The position numbers were made by a program, and so were the translations under genes. Shown piece by piece: positions 9,171-18,176 of a DNA stretch of 64,000 nt. Origin of the DNA: Pseudogracilibacillus auburnensis. GTDB taxonomy: Bacteria > Bacillota > Bacilli > Bacillales > Amphibacillaceae. Below the pieces are notes generated by a model. The model ran no database searches. It had not been told where the DNA came from and saw only the letters and a list, made by a program, of their open reading frames with translations. How positions within the stretch are numbered: the stretch's first letter is position 1; each line of letters begins with the position of its first letter. The stretch spans positions 434,001 to 498,000 of the forward strand of contig NZ_QJJQ01000001.1 in the NCBI RefSeq assembly GCF_003201975.1, in the 5' to 3' direction.

Positions 9171-9427
9171 AAAAAATCAGATACGTTTTACTGATGATGA
9201 GCTATTTTGATTCATACGCCATGAACTTCGTTAGAAACGAGCGAAAATCTATGAATTTAATGCAATCGTGGTGGATTGCTGGCGATAACCCATCAGTATG
9301 GATAATGATACTCCCCTATCGTCATGGTTCGAGCGTTCAAAGCGTCGCAAGCTATGAGTAGGGCTGGAAGAAATACTTGCAGGGGTGAAATTCCCGTGGA
9401 GCTGTACCAACAGCCGTCTGATTTTTT
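9171..9427 (+). ncRNA. Candidate structured RNA in the integrative element
   Basis: A 400-base gap between orf8 and the DUF3173 gene holds no convincing protein. Its ends pair: AAAAAATCAGA (9171-9181) with TCTGATTTTTT (9417-9427), an 11-bp closing helix whose 3' strand is a T run. Inside lie further pairings such as GGCTG/CAGCC around GGGGTGAAATTCCC near 9381-9393. Just upstream is the hairpin GCACGGA/TCCGTGC (9140-9160). The base composition is richer in G and C than the flanks. I know no named class that fits; the RNA assignment is inferred from structure. Confidence 0.4.
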
Positions 9428-9492
9428 AATAGTATTAAATTATCGTTGTTTCTAGTATGTATTCTTCTGTTACTGAAAAGGAGGTATATATA

Positions 9493-9699
9493 ATGAAAGA
9501 ACTGATTACAAAAGATGATTTAATTCAACTTGGGTATCCTAAATATACTTCGATACGAATTATTAGACAAGCCAAACAAATCATGGTACAAAAAGGGTAT
9601 CCATTTTATAATAATAAACGCTTAGGGCGTGTACCAAAAATGACAGTCGAATCAATTCTAGGTTGTGAACTAGAATTGGAGGAAGACAGTCATGGCTAA
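9493..9699 (+). CDS. DUF3173 protein, excisionase-position partner of the integrase
   Basis: A 68-residue basic protein (ITKDDLIQLGYPKYTSIRII, then KNGYPFYNNKRLG-like residues and VESILG) of the DUF3173 family, which sits directly before tyrosine integrases in many Gram-positive integrative elements. Its helix-turn-helix-like pattern and place make an excisionase role likely, though unproven. ATG at 9493 follows AAGGAGGTATATATA. It overlaps the integrase start by 8 bases. Confidence 0.8.
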   Translation: MKELITKDDLIQLGYPKYTSIRIIRQAKQIMVQKGYPFYNNKRLGRVPKMTVESILGCELELEEDSHG

Positions 9700-10900
9700 A
9701 ACCAAATATGTAGGGGTTTATATTGATAACAATGGCCAATATTTTTATGAAACGGAGTTAGGAACGGATCGCATTACTGGAAAAAGACTTCGAAAAAAAG
9801 GACGTACGAACCAACAAGGAAGAAAGTTTACTTCTGCTTTGCAAGCTTATAAAGAACTGGTACGAGTGAAAAATGAATACCATCAAGTAAATGGTTATGG
9901 AAATTACCATATGACTTATGGTCAGTTCATGAATACCGTGTATATTCCCGCATATGAAACGGAAGTAGAAGAAAGTACCTTTTATGTTCGTAAACGAACG
10001 TTAGAAAGTATGAGAGACCGTTTTGCAAATATTGAGCTTCGTTCTATAGCGGTAGAAGATGTCCAACGTTATCGAACCTGGTTACTTTCTGATAAAGGAG
10101 CTGGGTATTCCCAAGCATATGCAAGTTTGGTATTTGGTATGTTTCGAAAAAGTCTGGATATGGCAGTTGATATGCAATATCTAGAAGTAAATGTATCTAA
10201 AAAAGTAAAAGCTATTCCTAAAGGAAAAGCGGTTGTTCCTTATTGGACAAAAACGGAATTTGAGAAGGTAATTTCTACGATTTGTCTGGATGATTTTTAT
10301 GAACACTTATGTTTTGTGATGTTGTGGACGTATTTCATGACAGGAATACGAGTTAGTGAGGGAACAGCCTTATGGTGGGATGATGTCGATTTTAAAAACA
10401 AACGACTTCGTGTCCATCATTCCTTGTATTTACGAAATAAAAGTAATTGGAAGCGAAAAGATTATACGAAAACAGAGGATGGAAAACGAATCATTTCTTT
10501 GGATGAAGATACGATACAAGTGTTGCAAGCATGGAAACAACGACAATCAAAAATAGGGATTGACGATTTTGTTTTTAGTTATGATGGAACACCGATGATT
10601 AAATCGACACTTGCTAGAATTATTCAACGCTATGCAAAGCTCGCAAATGTTCATCGTATTCAAGCTAAAGGGCTTCGACATTCACATGCATCTTATCTCA
10701 TTAATGAATTTAACGTATCTGTTTTGATTTTATCAAAGCGGATGGGACATTCCAGCCCCGAAATTACGTTAAAGCATTATTCACATATGTGGTCAGGTGT
10801 AGATGAACTCATTGCGGAAGAGATGACAGGTAACATTAATATACGAACTGCGGAAAAATCAGGTATAGCATTTAATGGTAACCAAGCAGTAAAAAAATAA
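9692..10900 (+). CDS. int: Tyrosine-type integrase of a Tn916-like element
   Basis: A 402-residue site-specific recombinase. The N-terminal part (YVGVYIDNNGQYFYETELG) resembles the arm-binding domain, then a SAM-like core-binding domain (about 70-165), then the catalytic domain with TGIRVSEGTALWWDD (first Arg), KGLRHSHASYL (His/Arg box) and MGHSSPEITLKHYSH containing the nucleophilic Tyr. All catalytic residues appear present, so it may be active. Integrases lie at the element end, so an attachment site should follow within the next few hundred bases; that region was hit by the IS at 11004. Confidence 0.9.
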   Translation: MAKTKYVGVYIDNNGQYFYETELGTDRITGKRLRKKGRTNQQGRKFTSALQAYKELVRVKNEYHQVNGYGNYHMTYGQFMNTVYIPAYETEVEESTFYVRKRTLESMRDRFANIELRSIAVEDVQRYRTWLLSDKGAGYSQAYASLVFGMFRKSLDMAVDMQYLEVNVSKKVKAIPKGKAVVPYWTKTEFEKVISTICLDDFYEHLCFVMLWTYFMTGIRVSEGTALWWDDVDFKNKRLRVHHSLYLRNKSNWKRKDYTKTEDGKRIISLDEDTIQVLQAWKQRQSKIGIDDFVFSYDGTPMIKSTLARIIQRYAKLANVHRIQAKGLRHSHASYLINEFNVSVLILSKRMGHSSPEITLKHYSHMWSGVDELIAEEMTGNINIRTAEKSGIAFNGNQAVKK

Positions 10901-12682
10901 GTTCCGCCAGAATCCCCGCCAAAATAAGTTGAAGGTATGATAAACGTTGATGTAACAATGTTTTGACGTCACCTGCACACTTGGAGTGGGAGTAGTAGAA
11001 GGAGGAGGCTGGGACATAACTAGCCTCAAACAAATAAAAACGGTTGTGTTTATCACTAAAAGATAAACACAACCGTTTTTTCTCATGTCTTTATGTGAAA
11101 ATGTCCCATTTTCATTGTTAATGGCGGAGTACTTTCTCATATTTACCGCCATTAACGCAAATCCTAATTCATTATGTACCTTAGGTTTTCCCCGTACAGA
11201 CATACGAGTGAAGCCCAAATTAGCTTTCAAAAATCCAAAAACTGGCTCAACGTCTATTTTACGTTTCCCATAGATTTCACCTGTTTTTTCGTTTGAAAGC
11301 TTCTCTCTCACATATTCTTTTTGGAATTCCCATTTTTCATTGTAAAATAACTTTCTGTTTTTACCTTCTGCAGCCTTTGTGCATAAGGAACGTAATGGAC
11401 AATCAGAACAGTCTTCGCTCTTATAAACTTTAAATGTCCTTTTAAAGCCATATTTATCTGTACGATTGGATTCATATAAATAGTTTAATCTTCGATTATT
11501 TGGACAGATAAATGAATCTGTTGCTTCATCATATTCCCAGTTCGCAGTTTTAAATGGGTTATTTTTAAACTTCTTTTTCTTCTCTTTCCGATATTGATTG
11601 TATGTAATAAGTGGTGTGCGATTACGTTTATTCAAGATATCATCATAGTTTTGTTCACTGCCATAACCTGCATCAGCAACAATGTAATTTGGTAAGTCAA
11701 AATAATCCTTTTCAATCGTATTTAAAAACGGAATCAATGTGCGTGTATCTGTCGGATTAGGAAAGATTTCATACGCTAGCGCATATTGCCCTTCCGTCGC
11801 AATTTGTAAGTTATATCCAGCTTTCAATTGGCCGTTTCTCATATAATCATCTTTCATCCGCATAAACGTTGCGTCATGATCTGTTTTGGAGTAACTATTT
11901 CTATTCTTAAAGATTTCCATATCGCGCTGATATTTTTGTTTCCTGATAAGAAAATCACCAAATTGTTTCCGATACTTCTTAGGATCTTTGCGCTCTGAGC
12001 GCAATTGTTTACGTTCACTTACCACATCAGACTTGTCAATCATTTTCGTATACGTGTCAATTGTGTTGTCTAGCTTTTTGACAATAGACTCTAATTCTTT
12101 CACCGAAAGTTCTTCTTTATTTTCACGTTCAATCGCCGGAATAATTTCTTTCTCCAATAACTCGTCATACATTATATTAGATTTCTCAATGAGGTTTGAA
12201 CTGTATCTTTCAACCGATTTACGCCAAACAAATGTAAATTTGTTCGCATTCGCTTCGATTTTTGTGCCATCTATAAAAATAGCTTCTGCATCGATTTCCT
12301 TTTCTTGAACTAGTTTAGAGCGGAATTGAACAAAACATTGACGTAATAATTCCGCAACTAGAGGATTCGTGCGAAAGCGATTAATGGTACGATAACTCGG
12401 CTCATAGCCTCGAGCTAACCACATCATACGAATACTGTCTTTTAATAATGCCTCTATTTTCCGTCCGGAAAATACGGACTGTGTATATGCACATAAAATA
12501 ATTTTCATCATCATACGAGGATGATAAGCAGGACACCCTGTTTCGCGTGCAAAATCTTCAAAAGACTTTTCTGGAATACTTTCAATCAAATCATTAATAG
12601 CGAAAGCAATATCATTTTTATCTAATTTAACTTCTAGATCTAAAGGCAAAATTACCTGATTCATGGTATAATGTTTAAACAT
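10859..12682 (-). CDS. IS1182-family DDE transposase
   Basis: A 607-residue reading frame. The N-terminal domain (PAYHPRMMMKIILCAYTQSVFSGRKIE) is the DUF772 type; the DDE core shows IFIDGTKIEANANKFTFVW, IVADAGYGSEQNYDD and IDVEPVFGFLKANLGFTRM, plus a zinc-like CSDCPLRSLC segment. ATG at 12682 follows GGAGGTGTCCTT. The frame does not stop within the element: it runs through the hairpin at 11036, the terminal repeat and about 145 bases of flanking DNA, overlapping the 3' end of the integrase gene. The last 45-50 residues are therefore locus-specific. Confidence 0.9.
   Translation of the reverse strand: MFKHYTMNQVILPLDLEVKLDKNDIAFAINDLIESIPEKSFEDFARETGCPAYHPRMMMKIILCAYTQSVFSGRKIEALLKDSIRMMWLARGYEPSYRTINRFRTNPLVAELLRQCFVQFRSKLVQEKEIDAEAIFIDGTKIEANANKFTFVWRKSVERYSSNLIEKSNIMYDELLEKEIIPAIERENKEELSVKELESIVKKLDNTIDTYTKMIDKSDVVSERKQLRSERKDPKKYRKQFGDFLIRKQKYQRDMEIFKNRNSYSKTDHDATFMRMKDDYMRNGQLKAGYNLQIATEGQYALAYEIFPNPTDTRTLIPFLNTIEKDYFDLPNYIVADAGYGSEQNYDDILNKRNRTPLITYNQYRKEKKKKFKNNPFKTANWEYDEATDSFICPNNRRLNYLYESNRTDKYGFKRTFKVYKSEDCSDCPLRSLCTKAAEGKNRKLFYNEKWEFQKEYVREKLSNEKTGEIYGKRKIDVEPVFGFLKANLGFTRMSVRGKPKVHNELGFALMAVNMRKYSAINNENGTFSHKDMRKNGCVYLLVINTTVFICLRLVMSQPPPSTTPTPSVQVTSKHCYINVYHTFNLFWRGFWRNLFFYCLVTIKCYT
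11036..11081. terminator. Terminator hairpin at the left IS end
   Basis: A 19-bp stem: AAAAACGGTTGTGTTTATC (11036-11054) with GATAAACACAACCGTTTTT (11062-11080), 7-base loop, A and T runs on both sides. It can stop transcription entering from the integrase side and transcription leaving the transposase gene. Confidence 0.85.
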
Positions 12683-12777
12683 AAGGACACCTCCGATAGT
12701 TATTGTGTAGTTACTTTAATTTTATCAAATGGTGTCCTTTTTGTTTACTAAAAGTTTAAATGTTTTAATAAAATAAA

Positions 12778-12828
12778 AGAAGTGTGGTATCCGCCAAATT
12801 ACAGTGGCGGATACCACACTTCTTTTTT
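12778..12828. terminator. Terminator hairpin at the right IS end
   Basis: An 18-bp perfect stem: AGAAGTGTGGTATCCGCC (12778-12795) with GGCGGATACCACACTTCT (12806-12823), then a T run to 12828. It lies upstream of the transposase and would shield it from outside transcription. Confidence 0.85.
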
Positions 12829-12931
12829 ACATTTACTGGGGATTTGTCCCAGTCTCCTTTACTCTATTTTTATTTCATTGTTATTGATTTATTTGTTTCT
12901 AAGTCCTTAAATATAATTATTTAATTTCATA

Positions 12932-13648
12932 TTAGATTTTTTGATTATTATCATATTCATTGATCATTCCGACTAAATATTTATAGTTTTCTTCTGTAAT
13001 ACCAAAAGTATTTGTAGGATTTTCTTGATAATATTCTTCTGCAAATTTTATCATATCATCTGATACTTGATTTGCCTCAAGAATGTTTTCCTTCCAATAT
13101 TTCATACATTTAATTGTTTTTTTATCCTTCGAAGATAATCTATTCTCCAAGCAAAAATTCAAGTCTTTTATAAATTCATTCCAACCTTTTATATTGAAGG
13201 TGAAATTTTTATCTTGATTCGGTATTAAGTTTTCAATCTGTAACTTTGAAATGCTAGTATCATTTGTTATTTGTGAAAAAAACGGAAGAATATAAGGGGT
13301 TATATCCTGTTTTTCGCCAACTTGCTCTTCAAGACTGGACAATCGCATTAACCGTAATTGTAAATCTGTAATTGCAGCCTCAATCCTACGTTTTTCTTCT
13401 TTAATAAAAAGTCGGATATCAAAGTCATTATTATTTACATACTGATTTATGTTATTTAGGCTCATTCCCATATTCTTAAGTGAAATGATGACGAACATTT
13501 TTGAAAAAGAATTTGAATCATAAAATCGATGACCATACTCATTGGTATATGCTGGACTAAGTAGGTTTATTTCATCATAGTATTGTAATGTTCGTACACT
13601 TACACCAGTCAATTCTGAAAGCTCTTTAATTTTTATATATTGTTCCAT
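12932..13648 (-). CDS. MerR-family transcriptional regulator
   Basis: 238 residues. The first 70 form the MerR winged helix (IKELSELTGVSVRTLQYYDEINLLSP, YDSNSFSKMFVIISLKNMGMSL), then a coiled coil about 80-110, then an effector domain of about 130 residues with little Cys, so a metal ligand is unlikely. Reads as the multidrug/TipAS-like branch. It lies 14 bases after the broken Hsp33-like gene and is probably co-transcribed from the promoter at 14331. Its target should be that promoter. Confidence 0.8.
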   Translation of the reverse strand: MEQYIKIKELSELTGVSVRTLQYYDEINLLSPAYTNEYGHRFYDSNSFSKMFVIISLKNMGMSLNNINQYVNNNDFDIRLFIKEEKRRIEAAITDLQLRLMRLSSLEEQVGEKQDITPYILPFFSQITNDTSISKLQIENLIPNQDKNFTFNIKGWNEFIKDLNFCLENRLSSKDKKTIKCMKYWKENILEANQVSDDMIKFAEEYYQENPTNTFGITEENYKYLVGMINEYDNNQKI

Positions 13649-13662
13649 AACTTAAACACACT

Positions 13663-14301
13663 CTATTCTATCTTGTTTTCTGCTATTATATTTGCTATAT
13701 GACTATATATATTTGCGGCATTATTCCAATTTACTTGTTCTAACTCCTTTGATAAATATACCAATTCATCATCACTTTTAGAAATTAATTTTTTATCAGC
13801 AAAAGGTAAAGGTTGCATCAAAACTCCTCTTGAATGATTGTCACCTGCCATTATAAAATGACTTGGAAGCTGGTCACTCTGTACTGTAAAATGAGACAAT
13901 ATCATATCGATACTATCCATATGCGCCTCAACGGTTCCTGTGTGTAATCCTGTTTTCCAATCTCCTGTTGTAATTGATAATACAGATTTATTGTCAAAAA
14001 AATCAGTTACACTTCCATCGAATTAATTAAGTTTATCTTTATACTCCATCCTGAAATTTGAATCGTTGATTTGACAAAAGATAGATATTCCTTGAGAAAG
14101 TTGGAAGTAAAAACTTATTTTTGTATTAAAGTCATTTATAGCAGATAATAGTGTACAATTTGTAATAATTTGCTCTAAAAACTTGCGTATACACTTGGCC
14201 CCTGTAAAATTATTTAATTCCTTTTCTAAAATTTTATGTGTATCAGCAATAACCATCCTAAAGTCTTGATTTACGGAAAGCATTTTTATAATATTATTCA
14301 T
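13663..14301 (-). pseudogene. Short Hsp33-like protein gene with one in-frame stop
   Basis: Reading from ATG 14301 (ribosome-binding site AGAGGTGAT) gives IIKMLSVNQDFRMVIADTH and about 90 residues, then a TAA at 14023-14025, after which the same frame continues for 119 residues: DGSVTDFFDNKSVLS, LSHFTVQSDQLPSHFI and GVLMQPLPFADKKL. These match the order of features in Hsp33, the redox-regulated chaperone, including the QLPS and QPLPGA-like segments. The protein would be about 212 residues and lacks the C-terminal four-Cys zinc domain. The downstream part could still be made from ATG 13920. Known Hsp33 length is about 290; this is a distinct short branch. Confidence 0.6.
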
Positions 14302-14330
14302 TTCTATCACCTCTAAGATCAACTCTACTA

Positions 14331-14347
14331 TATCACGTAACGTGATA
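14331..14347 (-). promoter_or_regulatory. MerR-type operator/promoter for the Hsp33-like/MerR unit
   Basis: TATCACGTAACGTGATA is a palindrome with perfect 8-base arms around one central base. On the minus strand it lies between TTGTGT and TAGAGT with a 19-base spacer, the elongated spacing typical of MerR-activated promoters. The central ACGTNACGT core resembles known operators of the multidrug MerR branch. Confidence 0.6.
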
Positions 14348-14493
14348 CACAAGTATTGTTTTTTTCGTATACTTAGTAAGCCACGCTCGTCATTCTGCTC
14401 TGTACGATAGGCTTTCTCACGCATTTCCTTGTTGCGAGGGTGGGTGATAGATTCACCTTTAAGATACAAAAGATTGAGAGATTTTTTAAAGAA

Positions 14494-14528
14494 AAAAGAA
14501 AGCCCAACTGAATATAAGACAGTTGGGT
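14494..14528 (-). terminator. Terminator of the NAD(P)-binding gene
   Basis: On the minus strand ACCCAACTG, a short loop and CAGTTGGGC are followed by TTTCTTTTTTC. The right arm, loop and tail are nearly the same as those at 8250-8284. Confidence 0.7.
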
Positions 14529-14570
14529 GAAAGTTAATAAGTATTGACTTTAATATCAATGTTTTAATTC

Positions 14571-15227
14571 TTAATCGACACCTGCAATGAGATGTACACC
14601 TTGCCATCGTTCTCTTACCGCATCACACACAGCTGTTGCAAAATCTTCATAACTGATACTTTTCTTCAAAAACTCCATTTCGTCATTTGAGGCTTTCCAA
14701 CGTTTATGAGTTCCAACACGCAGTCCATCAGGAATATAGGCTGGTGGTGGAATTAAGTAAGCCCACGAAGCTTGAGGTAATTCTTCTAGATAATCGCGTA
14801 GCTCAGCGTGTGCTATGCCTCTAGGCAATGTGCGTTTAGGAAAAGTAGAATCTTGCCAAAATCGCTGGCCGTAAAGCGTATGTAAAGATCCGGCACCACC
14901 CACGGTGATTATTAAACGACCCTCCATATCTCCAACGCCTTCCCGAATCCGCTTGTCAAGTGTGACCAATGCTGCCCGAGGAATATTCCCTCTGAGTCTA
15001 ATTGCATTCACAATAATATCAGCCTGAAATGTAGCCTTACGTAGGCTCAATATATCGTCTATATCTACAATCGTAGTGTGAATAGGTCGTTTAATTTTTG
15101 GAAGCCTAGAAGAATCACTTACATCTCGTATGGCTGCTGTCACCTGAATATGCTCATACTCTGATAATTGTCTGAGAATCGAATTTCCTGTGCGTCCAGT
15201 CGCTCCTAAAAGTAATAAACGTGTCAT
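14571..15227 (-). CDS. NAD(P)-binding protein, atypical short-chain dehydrogenase type
   Basis: 218 residues starting at ATG 15227, with AGGAG 11 bases upstream. The dinucleotide-binding motif LLLGATGRTGNSILRQL is at the very N-terminus, typical of the NAD(P)H-binding (NmrA/YwnB-like) group; a Rossmann strand IVDIDD and VGGAGSL follow. There is no clear Tyr-x-x-x-Lys catalytic pair, so it may act as a redox sensor or a flavin reductase-like enzyme. Transcribed alone and followed by a terminator. Confidence 0.75.
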   Translation of the reverse strand: MTRLLLLGATGRTGNSILRQLSEYEHIQVTAAIRDVSDSSRLPKIKRPIHTTIVDIDDILSLRKATFQADIIVNAIRLRGNIPRAALVTLDKRIREGVGDMEGRLIITVGGAGSLHTLYGQRFWQDSTFPKRTLPRGIAHAELRDYLEELPQASWAYLIPPPAYIPDGLRVGTHKRWKASNDEMEFLKKSISYEDFATAVCDAVRERWQGVHLIAGVD

Positions 15228-15338
15228 GGACAATCAACTCCTCAAAGTTTGTTATAATTTATTTTTTCTCTGATCTGTGTTCTTACCTCAAACTAAAAAA
15301 TTTCAAGAACAGCGAAAGTCCCTTTTCACTGTCTACGT

Positions 15339-15887
15339 TTAGTTATAAAAAATGAAATGGCTAATCCCATTCCGAAGATTTACGTTAATGACACAAAAGC
15401 TAATCATATAACTTCCTGTTTTTAATAACAATACGATTATGATCGGGCAAAGACTCGTTCCAATAAACAAGACTGCCCCATGATTTTTTCCGCCAAGATG
15501 ACCTACTAAGGAAATCAGAGTAGGTACGGTGATAGCAATGCTGGTAACAAATACTACACTCATTCACAACTAAGAAAAAGAGATTGGTACTCATCCCAAC
15601 AACAAAGATACCTATCACTCCTACCGTAAGCCCACCTCGCAAAACGGTAAGTAAGTTATATTTATTGGCTAATTTGCCTGCAAAAGGTGCAAATACCATC
15701 CCAATAATTCCAACCATTCGAACATATAAGATTCCGTCTTCATTCCGCTGCGGCGAATCTTTGAATAGAACGTAATGCAATCACCCAAGATAAGTTGTTA
15801 AAAATGGGAACTGCAAATGTACTAAAAGTCAACATTAATAGTCCAGTAAACATGGTGTAGGGATGTATTTTCTTTACTTAACTCCAT
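15339..15887 (-). pseudogene. MFS transporter remnant
   Basis: Starts with AGGAGG and ATG 15887 (MELSKENTS), shifts frame into HPYTMFTGLLMLTFSTFAVPIFNN (first helix), then skips most of the N-terminal half and resumes as VRMVGIIGMVFAPFAGKLANKYN, a loop-and-helix pattern of the major facilitator fold. It shifts again into SVVFVTSIAITVPTLISLVGH. About 180 of the expected 400 residues survive, in three frames. The equally broken MerR gene just upstream, in opposite orientation, was probably its regulator. Confidence 0.7.
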
Positions 15888-16123
15888 AACAAACCTCCTA
15901 TTGAATATAAATTACTTAAATTGAAATCTATTGATGTATATTGTAATTTAATTGCAAATGCAAGTCAATAGGTGATTTGTAGATTAACTACTTTTATTGT
16001 AGAATAGTTACAAGGTACAACGTAAATAAGCTTTCTAAAAATAGAAAGCAGTATTTCTCCAACAACATAGAAGAAATGAATAGATATGAAAGTGATTCTG
16101 ATAATGAGATAGGAGAGTGCCTT

Positions 16124-16499
16124 ATGAATGAAAAGGATCAAAATCTAATGCTCTGATGGACTTAAATTTGTTGAAGCTGGTGGTTGGAATCGGTGGGGTA
16201 TCCAAAATCACTGGAATTCCGACTCGTAAAATTCGTTATCTGGGAAGAAAAAGGAGCCATTCAATCTGAGTCCGGTGCAGAAGGTTCCACGAGAAGATAT
16301 AATTATTTAAATGTGAAAAAGATGCTCCTTATTCAAGAAATGATAATGAAGGTTTTCATTAAATGCAGCGATTAAAAAAGTGGAAAAACGGATGGTTACG
16401 TTAAACGAGGCTTTTCGTAAGCTAGCTGATATGATGCCAGATTTAGATGAGATTAAGAAATATATAAGTGAGGAAAACTATGAATATATTTTTATTTAG
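16124..16499 (+). pseudogene. MerR-family regulator remnant
   Basis: Three frames together give a MerR regulator: GGVSKITGIPTRKIRY, then WEEKGAIQSE, RRYNYLNVKKMLLIQEMI, then, after another shift near 16345, AIKKVEKRMVTLNEAFRKLA and MMPDLDEIKKYISEENYEYI. The winged-helix and dimer-helix order is correct for a regulator of about 120 residues. At least two frameshifts (near 16240 and 16350) make it inactive. Divergent to the MFS remnant. Confidence 0.7.
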
Positions 16500-16789
16500 A
16501 TACAACTATTACCTTTTCAGACCCATTTTTCAAAAGAAATTATAACCGGAATTTTTTAAAATTAGCTAGAGAGTGTAAGGACTTAACTTTTTATATGTCC
16601 GAAATTGTATACAAAGAAACGAAAAGACATTTTGAGAAAAATATTAAGGAGAATTTAGAAAAACCAATTAAAGTACAAAATAAATTACAGAATTATAATC
16701 GAGGCGATCTTGAAACAGGTATAGATAAAGGGATAGAAAAGGTGAATGATTTATTGGGGGATTTTGAAAAGTTCTATAGTCTTTTGTAG
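16480..16789 (+). pseudogene. PIN-domain-like (DUF4935) gene remnant
   Basis: ATG 16480 overlaps the end of the MerR remnant. After a frameshift near 16495 the reading LDTTITFSDPFFKRNYNRN, then LARECKDLTFYMSEIVYKET and the helical RHFEKNIKENLEK follow: the start of a PIN-like ribonuclease fold, with an early Asp and a conserved Glu. The frame stops after about 100 residues, before the rest of the domain. Family call is moderate. Confidence 0.5.
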
Positions 16790-16925
16790 AAGATATCAAA
16801 TATTTATAGTGATAACTCTAAGATGAATTATTGTAAACTAGATTAACTGAGTTATTAAAATATTTTAACGTACTTTAAAGTTCGTGCGATGTATTAAAAC
16901 TAACGAGCAGTATGGAGGAAGAAAA

Positions 16926-17615
16926 ATGGAGATATTAGAACTACCAATTGAATTTGAATTTAATGGACAAAAAAATTACATTTATCCTAGCTTAATTATA
17001 TTGAATAATGAATTAACCTTGGTCGATACAGGATATACAAATTTTTTAACTTTAATTGAAAATGAAATTTTAAAAAATGGATATGAAATAAAGAATTTAA
17101 AGAATATAATTATTACTCATTATGATGATGATCATATAGGTTCCTTATATGATTTCAAAGAAAAGTATCCTTGGATTAACATTATAGCGAGTGAAATGGA
17201 ATCAAAATACATTAGTGGTGAAATGAAGTCAGAGAGATTGATTCAAGCCGAAGAAATGTTAGAAAATATGCCAAATGAAGAAAGCGAATTTGGTAAATGG
17301 TTTATACAGCAATTAAAGAATTTAAAGCATGTTTCAATTGATGAAAAGGTACATGATGGCGATATGATTTTAGATAATAAATGTAAAGTAGTAGCAACAC
17401 CTGGGCATACTTCAGGGCATATTTCATTATATTTTCCAAGTGTAAAAAGTGTAATTACAGGTGATGCAGCTGTTCATGAGAATCATGAATTGGTCATTGC
17501 TAATCCACACTTTTGTTTAAATGTTGAGAAAGCAGAACAGTCTTTAACAAAAATTAAAAGGCTTAAAGCTGTGAATTACTATTGTTATCATGGTGGAACA
17601 TTATTTGTAAGGTGA
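16926..17615 (+). CDS. MBL-fold metallo-hydrolase
   Basis: 229 residues, ATG 16926 after ATGGAGGAAG. The metal site is the motif THYDDDHIGS, a variant of HxHxDH with Asp in place of the second His, followed by PGHTSGHIS, GDAAVHEN and a C-terminal YYCYHGG supplying the last His. This variant is common in Bacillus members of the family. Substrate unknown; candidates are lactone-, thioester- or phosphodiester-cleaving roles. Lies 15 bases before the GrpB remnant and probably shared a transcript with it. Confidence 0.85.
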   Translation: MEILELPIEFEFNGQKNYIYPSLIILNNELTLVDTGYTNFLTLIENEILKNGYEIKNLKNIIITHYDDDHIGSLYDFKEKYPWINIIASEMESKYISGEMKSERLIQAEEMLENMPNEESEFGKWFIQQLKNLKHVSIDEKVHDGDMILDNKCKVVATPGHTSGHISLYFPSVKSVITGDAAVHENHELVIANPHFCLNVEKAEQSLTKIKRLKAVNYYCYHGGTLFVR

Positions 17616-17629
17616 TAAGGGGAGACAAT

Positions 17630-18137
17630 ATGAATGAACCAGTTGTTATTGAAGATTACAATTCAGATTGGTTGAAGGAATATGAACAAGAGAAAAACGC
17701 GTTATGGAAAATACTAAACGGAAAAATTATTGATAGAGCATATTGGTAGTACATCTGTTGCAGGATTAGGGGCAAAACCAATCTTAGATATTATGGTTGG
17801 TGTCAGTGATTTGGAAGAGGTTAATCAGTTCATTATTCCTCTTGAGAAAATGGGATATGAGCATGTTGTTCATATGGAATTTCCCAACAGAGGATTCTTT
17901 CGGAAAGGAGTATGAAGAGCTGGCACGCATCATCTGCCCTTTTATAAATATGAAAGTGAGGATTGGAATCATAAAATATTATTTCGGGATTACTTAAAAA
18001 GCCATTCATCTGTACGAAAGCAATATCATCAGTTAAAAAAAGAATGTAAATTTGACAGACCTGCTTACACGAAACCTAAAGAGGCGTTTATTCGAGAGAT
18101 TATTAAAAAGGCAAAGGAAGAAAAGGGTTATAAATAA
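17630..18137 (+). pseudogene. GrpB-family (UPF0157) nucleotidyltransferase-like gene, broken
   Basis: Begins MNEPVVIEDYNSDWLKEYEQ, typical for the GrpB family, shifts frame near 17728 into IEHIGSTSVAGLGAKPILDIMVG (the family hallmark), then meets a TGA at 17913-17915 inside FFRKGV-stop-RAGTHHL and stays in that frame to 18137 (KPKEAFIREIIKKAKEE). One frameshift plus one nonsense change. Full length would be about 168 residues. Confidence 0.8.
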
Positions 18138-18176
18138 AATGCCGCAATCGGGCTCGATTGCAAAATAAATTAAGAT

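Larger units (their letters stand above)
11004..12857 (-). mobile_element. IS1182-family insertion sequence
   Basis: About 1.85 kb bounded by imperfect inverted repeats: GGAGGCTGGGACATAAC starting at 11004, and its counterpart GGAGACTGGGACAAATC read inward from 12857. It holds a single transposase gene. Terminator hairpins lie just inside both ends. The outer boundaries are uncertain by a few bases, and I see no clear direct repeat; the flanking bases are themselves weakly palindromic. It landed about 100 bases beyond the integrase stop codon. Confidence 0.75.

Noticed and set aside
9140-9427. tRNA or known riboswitch in the element RNA block
   Set aside because: No cloverleaf or T-loop consensus, and no aptamer motif that I know.
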